In this document: positions 42,414 to 51,216 of the stretch, piece by piece
How positions within the stretch are numbered: position 1 is the first letter of the stretch
Layout of the letters: every line of letters begins with the position of its first letter
Source: Streptomyces europaeiscabiei
GTDB lineage: Bacteria; Actinomycetota; Actinomycetes; Streptomycetales; Streptomycetaceae
Direction of reading: 5' to 3'
DNA: 64,000 bases
Assembly: GCF_036346855.1 (NCBI RefSeq)
Contig: NZ_CP107841.1
Coordinates: forward strand, 6,204,001-6,268,000
The notes under the pieces: model-generated
What the model was told of the DNA's origin: nothing
Databases searched by the model: none
The model's input: only the letters and a program-made list of their open reading frames with translations
Program-made: the position numbers and the translations under genes

Positions 42414-43028
42414 ATGAGCGGAGCGGGCGGAGCGAGCGGGATGTCGGACGCGGTGTCCGGAGACGGGGGGCGGCCCCCGTCCCGCCTTCCCCTCGACTGG
42501 ATCGCCGCCTCACTCCGCCGTGAGCGCACCCGTGCCGGTCTCTCCCTCTCCGAGCTGGCCAAGCGCGCCGGGATCGCGAAGTCGACGCTGTCGCAGCTGG
42601 AGTCGGCGAGCGGCAATCCGGGCATGGAGACGCTGTGGGCGCTGGGCGTGGCGCTCGGGGTGCCGTTCAGTGCGCTGATCGAACCGCCGGTCCCGGCGGT
42701 GCAGGTGGTCCGGGCGGGCGAGGGGCCCACGGTCCACTCCGAGCACTCCAGTTACACGGCGGTCCTGCTGTCCGCGAGTCCGCCGGGCGCGCGACGCGAC
42801 ATCTACCGGACCCACCTCGAACCGGGGTCGGTGCGGGAGTCGGAGCCGCACATTCCGGGGACGGTGGAGCACCTCACCGTGAGCACGGGCCGGGTGAAGG
42901 CGGGCCCGAGGGGCGAGGAGGTCGAACTCGGCCCCGGTGACTACATGGCGTTCCGGGGCGACGTGCCGCATTCGTACGAGGCGCTGGCGCCCGGGACGAC
43001 GTTCGTGCTCGTGATGCAGCACACGTAG
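42414..43028 (+). CDS. XRE-family regulator with C-terminal cupin
   Basis: The 204-residue protein has an HTH_3 domain (ASLRRERTRAGLSLSELAKR, then AKSTLSQLESASGNPGM) and a C-terminal cupin barrel (ESEPHIPGTVEHLTV, GPGDYMAFRGDVPHSYEAL). Such regulators sense small molecules through the cupin. It probably represses azlCD, which diverges from it. ATG 42414 has GGAG at 8 bases; earlier in-frame starts lie close to the operator. Confidence 0.92.
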   Translation: MSGAGGASGMSDAVSGDGGRPPSRLPLDWIAASLRRERTRAGLSLSELAKRAGIAKSTLSQLESASGNPGMETLWALGVALGVPFSALIEPPVPAVQVVRAGEGPTVHSEHSSYTAVLLSASPPGARRDIYRTHLEPGSVRESEPHIPGTVEHLTVSTGRVKAGPRGEEVELGPGDYMAFRGDVPHSYEALAPGTTFVLVMQHT

Positions 43029-43040
43029 GAGGGAAAAGGC

Positions 43041-43073
43041 AGGAGCCCCTTCGCCGAAAGGCAAGGGGCTCCT
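43041..43073. terminator. Terminator hairpin between XRE-cupin and csp genes
   Basis: An 11-bp stem, aggagcccctt with aaggggctcct, surrounds an inner gcc-gaaa-ggc stem-loop with a GNRA tetraloop. It serves two convergent genes. Confidence 0.88.
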
Positions 43074-43114
43074 TGGGTACTGCTCTCAGACGTCGTCAGA
43101 GGGGCATCCCTCGA

Positions 43115-43318
43115 TCAGACGGGCGTGACGTTCTCCGCCTGCGGGCCCTTCGGACCCTGCGTCACGTCGAAGGAGACCTGCTGGTTCTCCTCCAGCGAAC
43201 GGAAGCCGTTCGCGTTGATGGCGGAGTAGTGGACGAACACGTCCGGACCGCCACCTTCCTGGGCGATGAAGCCAAAGCCCTTTTCGGCGTTGAACCACTT
43301 CACGGTTCCGGTAGCCAT
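43115..43318 (-). CDS. Cold-shock domain protein (CspA-like)
   Basis: The 67-residue protein is a single cold-shock domain with both RNP motifs: KGFGFI and VFVHYSAI. It binds single-stranded RNA or DNA as a chaperone. ATG 43318 has AAGGAGGG close upstream. About 200 bases of leader upstream contain no gene, consistent with the regulated leaders typical of csp genes. Confidence 0.96.
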   Translation of the reverse strand: MATGTVKWFNAEKGFGFIAQEGGGPDVFVHYSAINANGFRSLEENQQVSFDVTQGPKGPQAENVTPV

Positions 43319-44544
<1,226 letters not shown>

Positions 44545-44730
44545 ACATTTCCTCCCGAAGTCCCGGCGAACTTCCCGGAATTTCGTTTGACGAATTCCCG
44601 GTTCTGTGGGATCGGCAGCCGACGTTCGCATTCTCATTCGGGCGTACGGCACTACGCTGCTGGGGAGTCGTGCGTCGTGGAGAGCTCGTACGGGGTGACG
44701 CGCGGGAGACGTACGGGGGAGGTGTCGCCC

Positions 44731-46482
44731 ATGCAACCGCTCGATGTCGGCGAGCCCACGGTCGTGGGGCCCTACCGGCTGCTCGGCCGGCTCGGGTCCG
44801 GCGGGATGGGCCGCGTCTATCTGGGGCGCAGCGCGGGCGGCCGTACCGTCGCCGTCAAGATCGTGCACCCGCACTTCGCCCTCGACGAGGAGTTCCGCGC
44901 CCGCTTCCGGCGTGAGGTCGACGCGGCCCGCCGCGTGGGCGGTTCCTGGACGGCCCCCGTCCTGGACGCGGACCCGGAGGCGTCGGTCCCGTGGGTGGCG
45001 ACGGGCTACGCGGCCGGCCCGTCCCTCGCGGCGGCGATCGCGGACAGCGGTCCGCTGCCCCCGCACTCGGTACGGGTCCTGGGCGCCGGCCTGGCGGAAG
45101 CACTCTCGGCGGTGCACGCGCTGGGCCTGGTCCACCGGGACGTGAAGCCGTCGAACGTGCTGCTCACCGTCGACGGCCCCCTCCTCATCGACTTCGGCAT
45201 CGCCCGAGCCACGGACGGCACGGCCTCGCTCACCTCGACGGGCGTCTCGATCGGATCCCCCGGCTACATGTCCCCCGAGCAGATCCTCGGCAAGGGCATC
45301 ACCGGCGCGGCGGACGTCTTCTCCCTCGGCGCGGTCCTCGCGTACGCCGCGACGGGTCAGTCCCCCTTTCCCGGTGACTCCTCCGCCGCCCTCCTCTACA
45401 AGGTCGTCCACGAGGCGCCCCGACTGGACGGCCTGGAGGGCGACCTGCGCGACCTGGTCGAGCACTGCCTGTCCAAGGATCCCGCCGCCCGCCCCGCCCC
45501 CGACGAGGTCGCCCGCACCCTGGCCCCCCAGGGCGCGGCCTCCCTGGTGACGGCGGGCTGGCTGCCGGGCCCGCTGGTGGAACAGGTCGGCCGGAGCGCC
45601 GTGCAGCTCCTGAACCTGGACGCGGCGGAGGAAGTCCCGTCCGGACCGATCGGATTCAGCAGTCCGTCGGTCGGGACGGCGGGGGCGGGGGAGTCGGCGG
45701 CGGCCGGGACCCCGCCCGGCGACGCGCGGGCGGAAGCGCCCGCCACGAGCGGGGTGTTCGGGCCGCCGCCGGTGATGTCGCCGTCGGCGCCGCCCGTGAC
45801 GCACGTACCCGGGCAGCGGGCCGATGCCGTGGTGGCGGACACGGTCCCGCCGGAGTCACCCTCTTCGCAGTCGGCGCCGGGCAAGCTGTCCCTGAGCGTG
45901 GCCGCCGCCTCCACGACCACGGCGAACGGGCGTGGCCGGAAGGTGAGTTGCTCGGTCGCCCTGGCGATCGCGGGAGCGTTCGCGGTGGTGAGTGTGGGGG
46001 CGCTGTTCGGGCTCGGGGTGCTGCAGGGCGAGGACGAAAAGGGCGACACGGCCGCCAAGAAGCCGTCGGCGAGCAGCAGTTCGAGCGACGAGAACCAGTA
46101 CTCGGAGCAGCCTGGGGACACCGAGGGCGAGTTGCCCGAGAAGTACCTGGGCACCTGGGAGGGCGAGGGCTACGCCCTCGGCGGCAACCTCCCCGCCGGA
46201 ACCTTCACCGTCACCCTCGAACAGGCATCGGTGGGCGACCCGCTGGGCACCTTCCGCTCCGTCGACCTCCTCGGCGGCACCTGCGACGACAGGCTCGTCC
46301 TCAAGAAGGTCACCCGGAACAGCATCCTCGCCACGAGCATCGCCGACACCAAGAACAACCCCGGCACCTGCACCAAGAACACCCACGAGATCACCCTCAC
46401 CCCCGTCGGCGCCGAACTCCAGTACACGTCGAACAACGCGGACGCGGGCGACCCGACGGCCCGACTGGCGAAGGTGAAGTGA
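44731..46482 (+). CDS. Membrane-anchored Ser/Thr protein kinase (PknB/Hanks type)
   Basis: The 583-residue protein has an N-terminal kinase domain: GRLGSGGMGRVYLG loop, VAVKI lysine, HRDVKPSNVLL catalytic loop, DFGIA and GSPGYMSPEQ. A Pro/Ala/Ser-rich juxtamembrane part, one helix (VALAIAGAFAVVSVGALFGL) and an extracytoplasmic domain of about 130 residues with two cysteines (GGTCDDRL, GTCTKN) follow. There are no PASTA repeats, so the ligand is unknown. ATG 44731 has GGGGGAGG at 8 bases. It lies between mqnA and a prepilin peptidase. Confidence 0.93.
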   Translation: MQPLDVGEPTVVGPYRLLGRLGSGGMGRVYLGRSAGGRTVAVKIVHPHFALDEEFRARFRREVDAARRVGGSWTAPVLDADPEASVPWVATGYAAGPSLAAAIADSGPLPPHSVRVLGAGLAEALSAVHALGLVHRDVKPSNVLLTVDGPLLIDFGIARATDGTASLTSTGVSIGSPGYMSPEQILGKGITGAADVFSLGAVLAYAATGQSPFPGDSSAALLYKVVHEAPRLDGLEGDLRDLVEHCLSKDPAARPAPDEVARTLAPQGAASLVTAGWLPGPLVEQVGRSAVQLLNLDAAEEVPSGPIGFSSPSVGTAGAGESAAAGTPPGDARAEAPATSGVFGPPPVMSPSAPPVTHVPGQRADAVVADTVPPESPSSQSAPGKLSLSVAAASTTTANGRGRKVSCSVALAIAGAFAVVSVGALFGLGVLQGEDEKGDTAAKKPSASSSSSDENQYSEQPGDTEGELPEKYLGTWEGEGYALGGNLPAGTFTVTLEQASVGDPLGTFRSVDLLGGTCDDRLVLKKVTRNSILATSIADTKNNPGTCTKNTHEITLTPVGAELQYTSNNADAGDPTARLAKVK

Positions 46483-46544
46483 CGTGGGGACGGCGGCGGT
46501 TCGGCCGCGGTCGGGAAAGAGACGACGGCCGCTGCGGGCCGAGA

Positions 46545-46721
46545 AGGCACGGGGCGCAGCCCCTGCTTTTTCAGGGGCGCGGGGAACTGCGCGACCAGCC
46601 CCCACCGGACCCGCACCTGGGGGTAAAAGGGGCACCGCCCCTGGTGGGGGCACCTCCCGCTCGAGCGAAGCCGAGAGTGGGGGAGGGACGGGCAGGGGCG
46701 GCGGGGGCGACCGAACCCCGC
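46545..46721. repeat. Dispersed intergenic repeat, copy 4, longest form
   Basis: The core aggggcgcggggaactgcgc is followed by blocks shared with the 29.7-kb copy (aaggggc, cgcccctgg, aggggcggcgggggcga). A further inverted element, ctcccgctcgagcgaagcc with gagagtgggggag, is inserted at about 46655-46685. The modules come in the same order in both copies. Confidence 0.85.
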
Positions 46722-46756
46722 CACACCACAGGCACCCCGCCTCATAGGCTGACCAC

Positions 46757-47509
46757 GTGTCTCTCGACCCCTGGCTGATCGCACTCACCATGGCCGCCGC
46801 CCTGTGGGGCGGAGCCGTGGGCACACTGCTCCCCCGCCCCGCGTACCGCTTCACCGTCGACGAGGAACACCCCTGGCAGCACGAATGCCCCGTCGGCCAC
46901 CGCATCACCGGCATCGCCTCCGGCTGGCTCGGCCCGGCCCGCTGCCCGACACCCCCCACCTGCGCCTACGGCCCCCGCACCACCACCGTCGCCACCGCGA
47001 CCGCCCTGGTCTGCGCCGCCCTCGCCCTGGCCACCGGCCTCCGCCCCGAACTCGCCGTATGGCTGCTCCTCGCCCCGCTGGGTGTACTGCTCACGCTCGT
47101 CGACCTCAGGGCACAACGCCTCCCGGACCCCCTGACCCTCCCTTTCGCGGGCCTGGCCCTGGCCCTGCTGGGCGCGGTCGCGTTCGTACCCGAGCACGCC
47201 GGCCAGTGGCGTACGGCCCTGTACGGCGCGCTCGCCCTCGGCGGCTTCTACTTCCTCTTCTTCCTCATCCGACCCGTGGCCCTCGGCTTCGGCGACGTGA
47301 AGCTGGCCCTGGGCCTCGGCGCCGTCCTCGGCTGGTACGGCTGGGGCGCTCTGTACCTCGGCACGTTCGCCGGCGCGCTCATCGGCAGCGCCTACACCCT
47401 GGTCCTGGCGGCCCGGGGGCGCGCCGTACGCGGACAACTGGTCGCCCTGGGCCCGTTCATGATTGCCGGCGCGTACGTCGGGCTGCTGCTGGAGGCGTAC
47501 GCGGCGTGA
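46757..47509 (+). CDS. Type IV prepilin-like peptidase (A24 family)
   Basis: The 250-residue membrane protein has the two catalytic aspartates of A24 peptidases, in LTLVDLRAQRLPDPLTLP and GFGDVKLALGLGAVLGW. It cleaves prepilin-type leaders. An N-terminal part has Cys residues (HECPVGHRI, GPARCPTPPTC) like the zinc-binding loop of larger PilD proteins, with altered spacing. No pilin genes are nearby. TAGGCT lies six bases before GTG 46757, so the message may be leaderless. Confidence 0.88.
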   Translation: MSLDPWLIALTMAAALWGGAVGTLLPRPAYRFTVDEEHPWQHECPVGHRITGIASGWLGPARCPTPPTCAYGPRTTTVATATALVCAALALATGLRPELAVWLLLAPLGVLLTLVDLRAQRLPDPLTLPFAGLALALLGAVAFVPEHAGQWRTALYGALALGGFYFLFFLIRPVALGFGDVKLALGLGAVLGWYGWGALYLGTFAGALIGSAYTLVLAARGRAVRGQLVALGPFMIAGAYVGLLLEAYAA

Positions 47510-47656
47510 GACGGCCCCGTACCCCGGGCACCTGCTGCCCCGGGGTGATGCCGCGCCACGGAGTTGTCCACGGGCGGACGGGGTGACGTCGGGTGATCCG
47601 CGGCCCTGGCGTAGGCTGGCCGGGTCCGTTCAACCCTTACGAAAGGGACGCTCCCG

Positions 47657-48856
47657 GTGACCGAGAAGGCCGACCTTCAGTCCGTTCTCGACCGTGCCGC
47701 CGAGGGTGGGCGGATCACGCCAGAGGAGGCGCTCGACCTCTACCGCGACGCCCCGCTGCACGCGCTGGGCGCCGCCGCCGACGCCGTACGCAAGCGGCGG
47801 TACGCGGGCACGGAGCACATCGCGACGTACATCATCGAGCGGAACATCAACTACACGAACGTGTGCGTCACGGCGTGCAAGTTCTGCGCGTTCTACGCCC
47901 CGCCGAAGGACAAGGACAAGGGCTGGACCCGCGACCTCGACGACATCCTGCGCCGCTGCGCGGAGACCGTCGAGCTGGGCGGCACACAGATCATGTTCCA
48001 GGGCGGGCACCACCCGGACTACGGGGTGGAGTACTACGAGACGCACTTCGCCGCCATCAAGAAGGCGTTCCCGCAGTTGGTCATCCACTCCCTGGGCGCG
48101 TCCGAGGTCGAGCACATGGCCCGGATCTCGAAGGTGGGCGTGGAGGAGGCGATCACGCGGATCCACGCGGCCGGTCTGGACTCCTTCGCGGGCGCCGGCG
48201 CGGAGCTGCTCCCCGCACGCCCCCGCAAGGCCATCGCGCCGCTGAAGGAGTCCGGTGAGCGCTGGCTGGAGATCATGGAGATCGCGCACGGGCTGGGCGT
48301 GGAGTCCACCTCCACCATGCTCATGGGCACCGGCGAGACCAACGCCGAGCGCATCGAGCACCTGCGGATGATCCGTGACGTACAGGACCGCACCGGCGGC
48401 TTCCGCGCCTTCATCCCGTACACCTACCAGCCCGAGAACAACCACCTCAAGGGCCGTACGCAGGCCACGCTCTTCGAGTACCTGCGGATGATCGCCATCG
48501 CCCGGCTCTTCATGGACAACATCGCCCACATCCAGGGCTCCTGGCTGACCACCGGCAAGGAGGTCGGCCAGCTCTCCCTGCACTACGGCGCGGACGACCT
48601 CGGCTCGATCATGCTGGAGGAGAACGTCGTCTCCTCCGCCGGCGCCAAGCACCGCTCCAACCGCATGGAGATCATCGACCTGATCCGCAAGGCGGGCCGC
48701 GTCCCCGCCCAGCGGACCACGACCTACGAGCACATCGTCGTCCACGACGACCCGGCGAACGACCCCGTCGACGAGCGCGTCATGTCCCACATCTCGTCGA
48801 CGGCCATCGAGGGCGGCACCGCGCACCCCGAGCTGAAGCTGCTGAACGCCAACTAG
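47657..48856 (+). CDS. mqnC: Cyclic dehypoxanthine futalosine synthase (MqnC), radical SAM
   Basis: The 399-residue enzyme cyclises dehypoxanthine futalosine to the bicyclic naphthoquinone precursor. The radical SAM motif CVTACKFC (Cys70, Cys74, Cys77) follows ERNINYTNV and precedes AFYAPPKD, the MqnC-specific pattern. GAAAGGGA lies upstream of GTG 47657. The next gene, 7 bases downstream, is a small amidohydrolase-like protein. The genes for the step between MqnE and MqnC products (MqnB or MqnX-type) are not in this window. Confidence 0.95.
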   Translation: MTEKADLQSVLDRAAEGGRITPEEALDLYRDAPLHALGAAADAVRKRRYAGTEHIATYIIERNINYTNVCVTACKFCAFYAPPKDKDKGWTRDLDDILRRCAETVELGGTQIMFQGGHHPDYGVEYYETHFAAIKKAFPQLVIHSLGASEVEHMARISKVGVEEAITRIHAAGLDSFAGAGAELLPARPRKAIAPLKESGERWLEIMEIAHGLGVESTSTMLMGTGETNAERIEHLRMIRDVQDRTGGFRAFIPYTYQPENNHLKGRTQATLFEYLRMIAIARLFMDNIAHIQGSWLTTGKEVGQLSLHYGADDLGSIMLEENVVSSAGAKHRSNRMEIIDLIRKAGRVPAQRTTTYEHIVVHDDPANDPVDERVMSHISSTAIEGGTAHPELKLLNAN

Positions 48857-48863
48857 GGCTCGC

Positions 48864-49310
48864 ATGCTGACCATTCACGCCGCCGACGAGGTACGGCTCA
48901 CGTGGGACGACCCGGAGCCGGTCAAGGACGGCGCCGTCGCGGTGGAGGGCGACCGGGTCCGGGCCGTGGGGCCGCTGGCGGAAGTCCGGCAACGGTTCCC
49001 GGGCGCCCGGGTGCGGCACTGGCCCGGAGTGCTGGGCCCCGCCCGCATCCATGAGGGCCCGCTCCCGGACGCGCCCTCCCCGCGGGAGCGCATCCACGCG
49101 GTGCTGAAGTCGGGCGCGGTCGCGGTCCTGGAGGGACACGCGAACACCCCGGAACTCCGCGCCGCCGCCCAGCGCAACGACGTGGTCGTACTCCCCGGCA
49201 CCCGCCCCACGGAAATCGTCGCCACCGGGCGGGCGGACCTCGCCGTCTTCGACTCCGGCGAGTGCGTGGCGACGGTGTGCGCAGGGCGTCTGGTCCACCG
49301 CCGCCGCTGA
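48864..49310 (+). CDS. Amidohydrolase-like composite domain without the catalytic barrel
   Basis: The 148-residue protein reads as the two ends of an amidohydrolase joined together. Residues 1-60 (LTIHAADEVRLTWDDPEPVK, then GAVAVEGDRVRAVGPLAE and RHWPGVLGPA) match the N-terminal beta-sandwich. Residues 115-148 (IVATGRADLAVFDSGECVAT, VCAGRLVHRR) match the C-terminal one. Only about 50 residues (ILKSGAV-like, ELRAAAQRNDVVVLPG) lie between, where about 300 barrel residues with metal-binding HxH normally sit. It resembles the HutI-like composite domain family. It is 7 bases from mqnC, so a role in the menaquinone route is possible. Confidence 0.8.
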   Translation: MLTIHAADEVRLTWDDPEPVKDGAVAVEGDRVRAVGPLAEVRQRFPGARVRHWPGVLGPARIHEGPLPDAPSPRERIHAVLKSGAVAVLEGHANTPELRAAAQRNDVVVLPGTRPTEIVATGRADLAVFDSGECVATVCAGRLVHRRR

Positions 49311-49315
49311 AGGGC

Positions 49316-49385
49316 AACGCCGCCGTTTCTTGCTTTCAGGAGCGCGGGGAACTGCGCGACCAGCCACACACGACCCGCGGCCCGC
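49316..49385. repeat. Dispersed intergenic repeat, copy 5
   Basis: The core ggagcgcggggaactgcgcg, then accagccacacacgacccgc, lies between convergent genes, with the same tail ggcccgc as the copy at 57.7 kb. Confidence 0.8.
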
Positions 49386-49420
49386 AACGCTCAGAACCCC
49401 CGACCCGAACCCGGACCGGC

Positions 49421-50476
49421 TCACCCCGAGAACGCCTTCCCGAACGCCCCGTCCTCCTGATCGACCCCACTGCAGTCGACCAGCTCGTCGTTCGCCCCGT
49501 CCCCGCACTCCTGATCCCGGAAGGTCGCCCACATCGACACCCAGGCGACCCCTTTCTCCTCCGCGAACTCCCGCACCTGCGCCGCGTCCTCCAGCGTGAA
49601 CGTCTCGTTCTCGACGTCGTTGACGCCCAGCATCGACGTCAACGCCAACGCCCCCCACGCCGTCGACCCACTTGTGCCGAAGATGTCCATCAGCTGCTCG
49701 TGCGCCGCCTCGGCCGACTGCTCCGCGTAGTCGCCCATGTCACCGCCGTACGAACTGGCGTAGTTCATGGTCATGATGTTGACCGTGCTGACCTGGACCG
49801 CGTTGTCGTTGGCCGAGTCGAGCAGGGCCACGCCGTCGTCGTCGAGGCCGGACGGCATGACGGGGAGGGTGAAGGAGACCGAGAGGTCGGGGCGGTCCTT
49901 CTGCAGGAGCGCGATCGCCTCGGAGCGCAGGCCGACGGAGTCGGAGTCCTTCAGCGCGTCGCCCTCGACGTCGAAGTCGGCGTCGGTCGAGCCGGCCGCG
50001 TCGAGCGCCGCGCCGTACGCCTCGGCGAGCTCGGACGCGCTGTCACAGGCCTGGGCCAGCTCCGTGCCCGAGGCGCCGCCGAAGGAGACCCGCACCGACG
50101 CGCCGGAGTCGGTGAGCGCCGAGATCCGGGACTGCACCGCCGAGTCGTCGATCGCCTCCGTCCCGTTCCACGCGGGCGTGCACGCGTCGCCGTCGGCGAT
50201 CACGAACGCCAGGTTGTACGCGGCGGCCGACCCGGCGTCGTCGAGGTCCGAGGCATCGGTGGCGTCCACGTACGGCGCGTACGTCGTGGACGTCCTGGTC
50301 GCCTCGGTCGCCTCGGTCGTCGACTCCTCGGCGGCCGACGGCGCGCCGGCCGAACTCGCCGGGCTGCCGGGCGTGGACGAGGACTCGCCGGTGTTCGAGG
50401 TGCAGCCCGCGCAGGCCAGGACCATCAGAGATATCAGCCCGACGGCCGATTTCAGGGAATTCCTCACGGTGCTCAC
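49421..50476 (-). CDS. Secreted GH18-like (chitinase-fold) protein
   Basis: The 351-residue protein has a lipoprotein-like signal (LISLMVLACAGCTSN), a Ser/Thr/Glu-rich linker and a GH18 barrel. Typical strands are YNLAFVIADGD, VRVSFGGASG, ADFDVEGD and NIMTMNY. The catalytic motif DxxDxDxE appears as TDADFDVE: the last two Asp and the Glu are kept and the first Asp is replaced by Thr. Activity on chitin or related polymers is plausible but may be reduced. Codon use has more GAC/GAG than its neighbours because the protein is acidic. Confidence 0.85.
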   Translation of the reverse strand: MSTVRNSLKSAVGLISLMVLACAGCTSNTGESSSTPGSPASSAGAPSAAEESTTEATEATRTSTTYAPYVDATDASDLDDAGSAAAYNLAFVIADGDACTPAWNGTEAIDDSAVQSRISALTDSGASVRVSFGGASGTELAQACDSASELAEAYGAALDAAGSTDADFDVEGDALKDSDSVGLRSEAIALLQKDRPDLSVSFTLPVMPSGLDDDGVALLDSANDNAVQVSTVNIMTMNYASSYGGDMGDYAEQSAEAAHEQLMDIFGTSGSTAWGALALTSMLGVNDVENETFTLEDAAQVREFAEEKGVAWVSMWATFRDQECGDGANDELVDCSGVDQEDGAFGKAFSG

Positions 50477-50688
50477 GAGGGAAATGAATCACAGTCGGCT
50501 GTGCTTCATGTGTGCTTCTTGAAGATTGCAGAGCCGAAGGGTGGTCACGGAACGGTGACCGACAAAGGGCTCGCGAGTCGGGCAAACGTGCCCTTTTCGG
50601 TGGGGTGTATCCCCGCAAAGGCAAACACCGACGACTTCGCAGTCGTTCATGGATTCTCTAAGGAAACGGACAGGTTAAGGAGTTTCTC

Positions 50689-50739
50689 ATGGGAGTCTCA
50701 CAAGAGAACCTGGGAATTGGCCAAATAAAGGCCGCCTAA
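50689..50739 (+). CDS. 16-residue leader peptide before the polysaccharide operon
   Basis: ATG 50689 has a strong AAGGAG at six bases. The peptide MGVSQENLGIGQIKAA ends at TAA 50737-50739, whose last base starts the next ATG (TAATG). The downstream gene has no ribosome site of its own, so ribosomes finishing the leader probably restart there. The local base composition is A-rich compared with the window. It carries no run of a single amino acid, so classic attenuation is not obvious. Confidence 0.6.
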   Translation: MGVSQENLGIGQIKAA

Positions 50740-51200
50740 TGTCCGGGGATATGCAATCCGAGTCCGCCAACGAAAACCTCACCCCCGAGGCCGTGTACGA
50801 GATCACCTCGGCACCGGCCCGCGGCAGCCGCCGCAAGGAGGGCAAGCAGGGCAAGCAGCACAAGGGGTCGGCAGAAGAGGGCCCCGTGTTCGTCGACAAC
50901 TCCGGGCGCCGCGCCAGACTGCTGCGCCGCTGCGGCACGCTGCTGGGTGTCGTCTGCCTCGGTTACGCCGTCGTGCTCGGTATGGCGTTCATGGGCTGGG
51001 GCATCTCCGCGTCCCCGACCGAGCTGTTCCCCTTCGGCGGAGGCGGAGGCGGCGGCCGGTCCGGCGCACCGGGCAACGGCAACGGCCCGCAGCCCCAGGG
51101 CGGCATCGCGCCCGAGGGCATCCCCTCGGGCGCCCCCGGCGGCACCCCGCCCTCCGCTGCCCCCACCGCCGTACCCTCCCCGTCCGCGTCCGCCAACTGA
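50739..51200 (+). CDS. Single-pass membrane protein of the polysaccharide operon
   Basis: The 153-residue protein has a charged head (RGSRRKEGKQGKQHKGS), one helix (LLGVVCLGYAVVLGMAFMGW) and a Gly/Pro/Ser-rich outer tail (GGGGGGGRSGAPGNGNG). No domain is recognised. It starts by coupling to the leader peptide and lies 16 bases before the deacetylase-synthase gene, so a scaffolding role in polymer export is likely. Confidence 0.82.
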   Translation: MSGDMQSESANENLTPEAVYEITSAPARGSRRKEGKQGKQHKGSAEEGPVFVDNSGRRARLLRRCGTLLGVVCLGYAVVLGMAFMGWGISASPTELFPFGGGGGGGRSGAPGNGNGPQPQGGIAPEGIPSGAPGGTPPSAAPTAVPSPSASAN

Positions 51201-51216
51201 CGGGAGCGCACACCCC

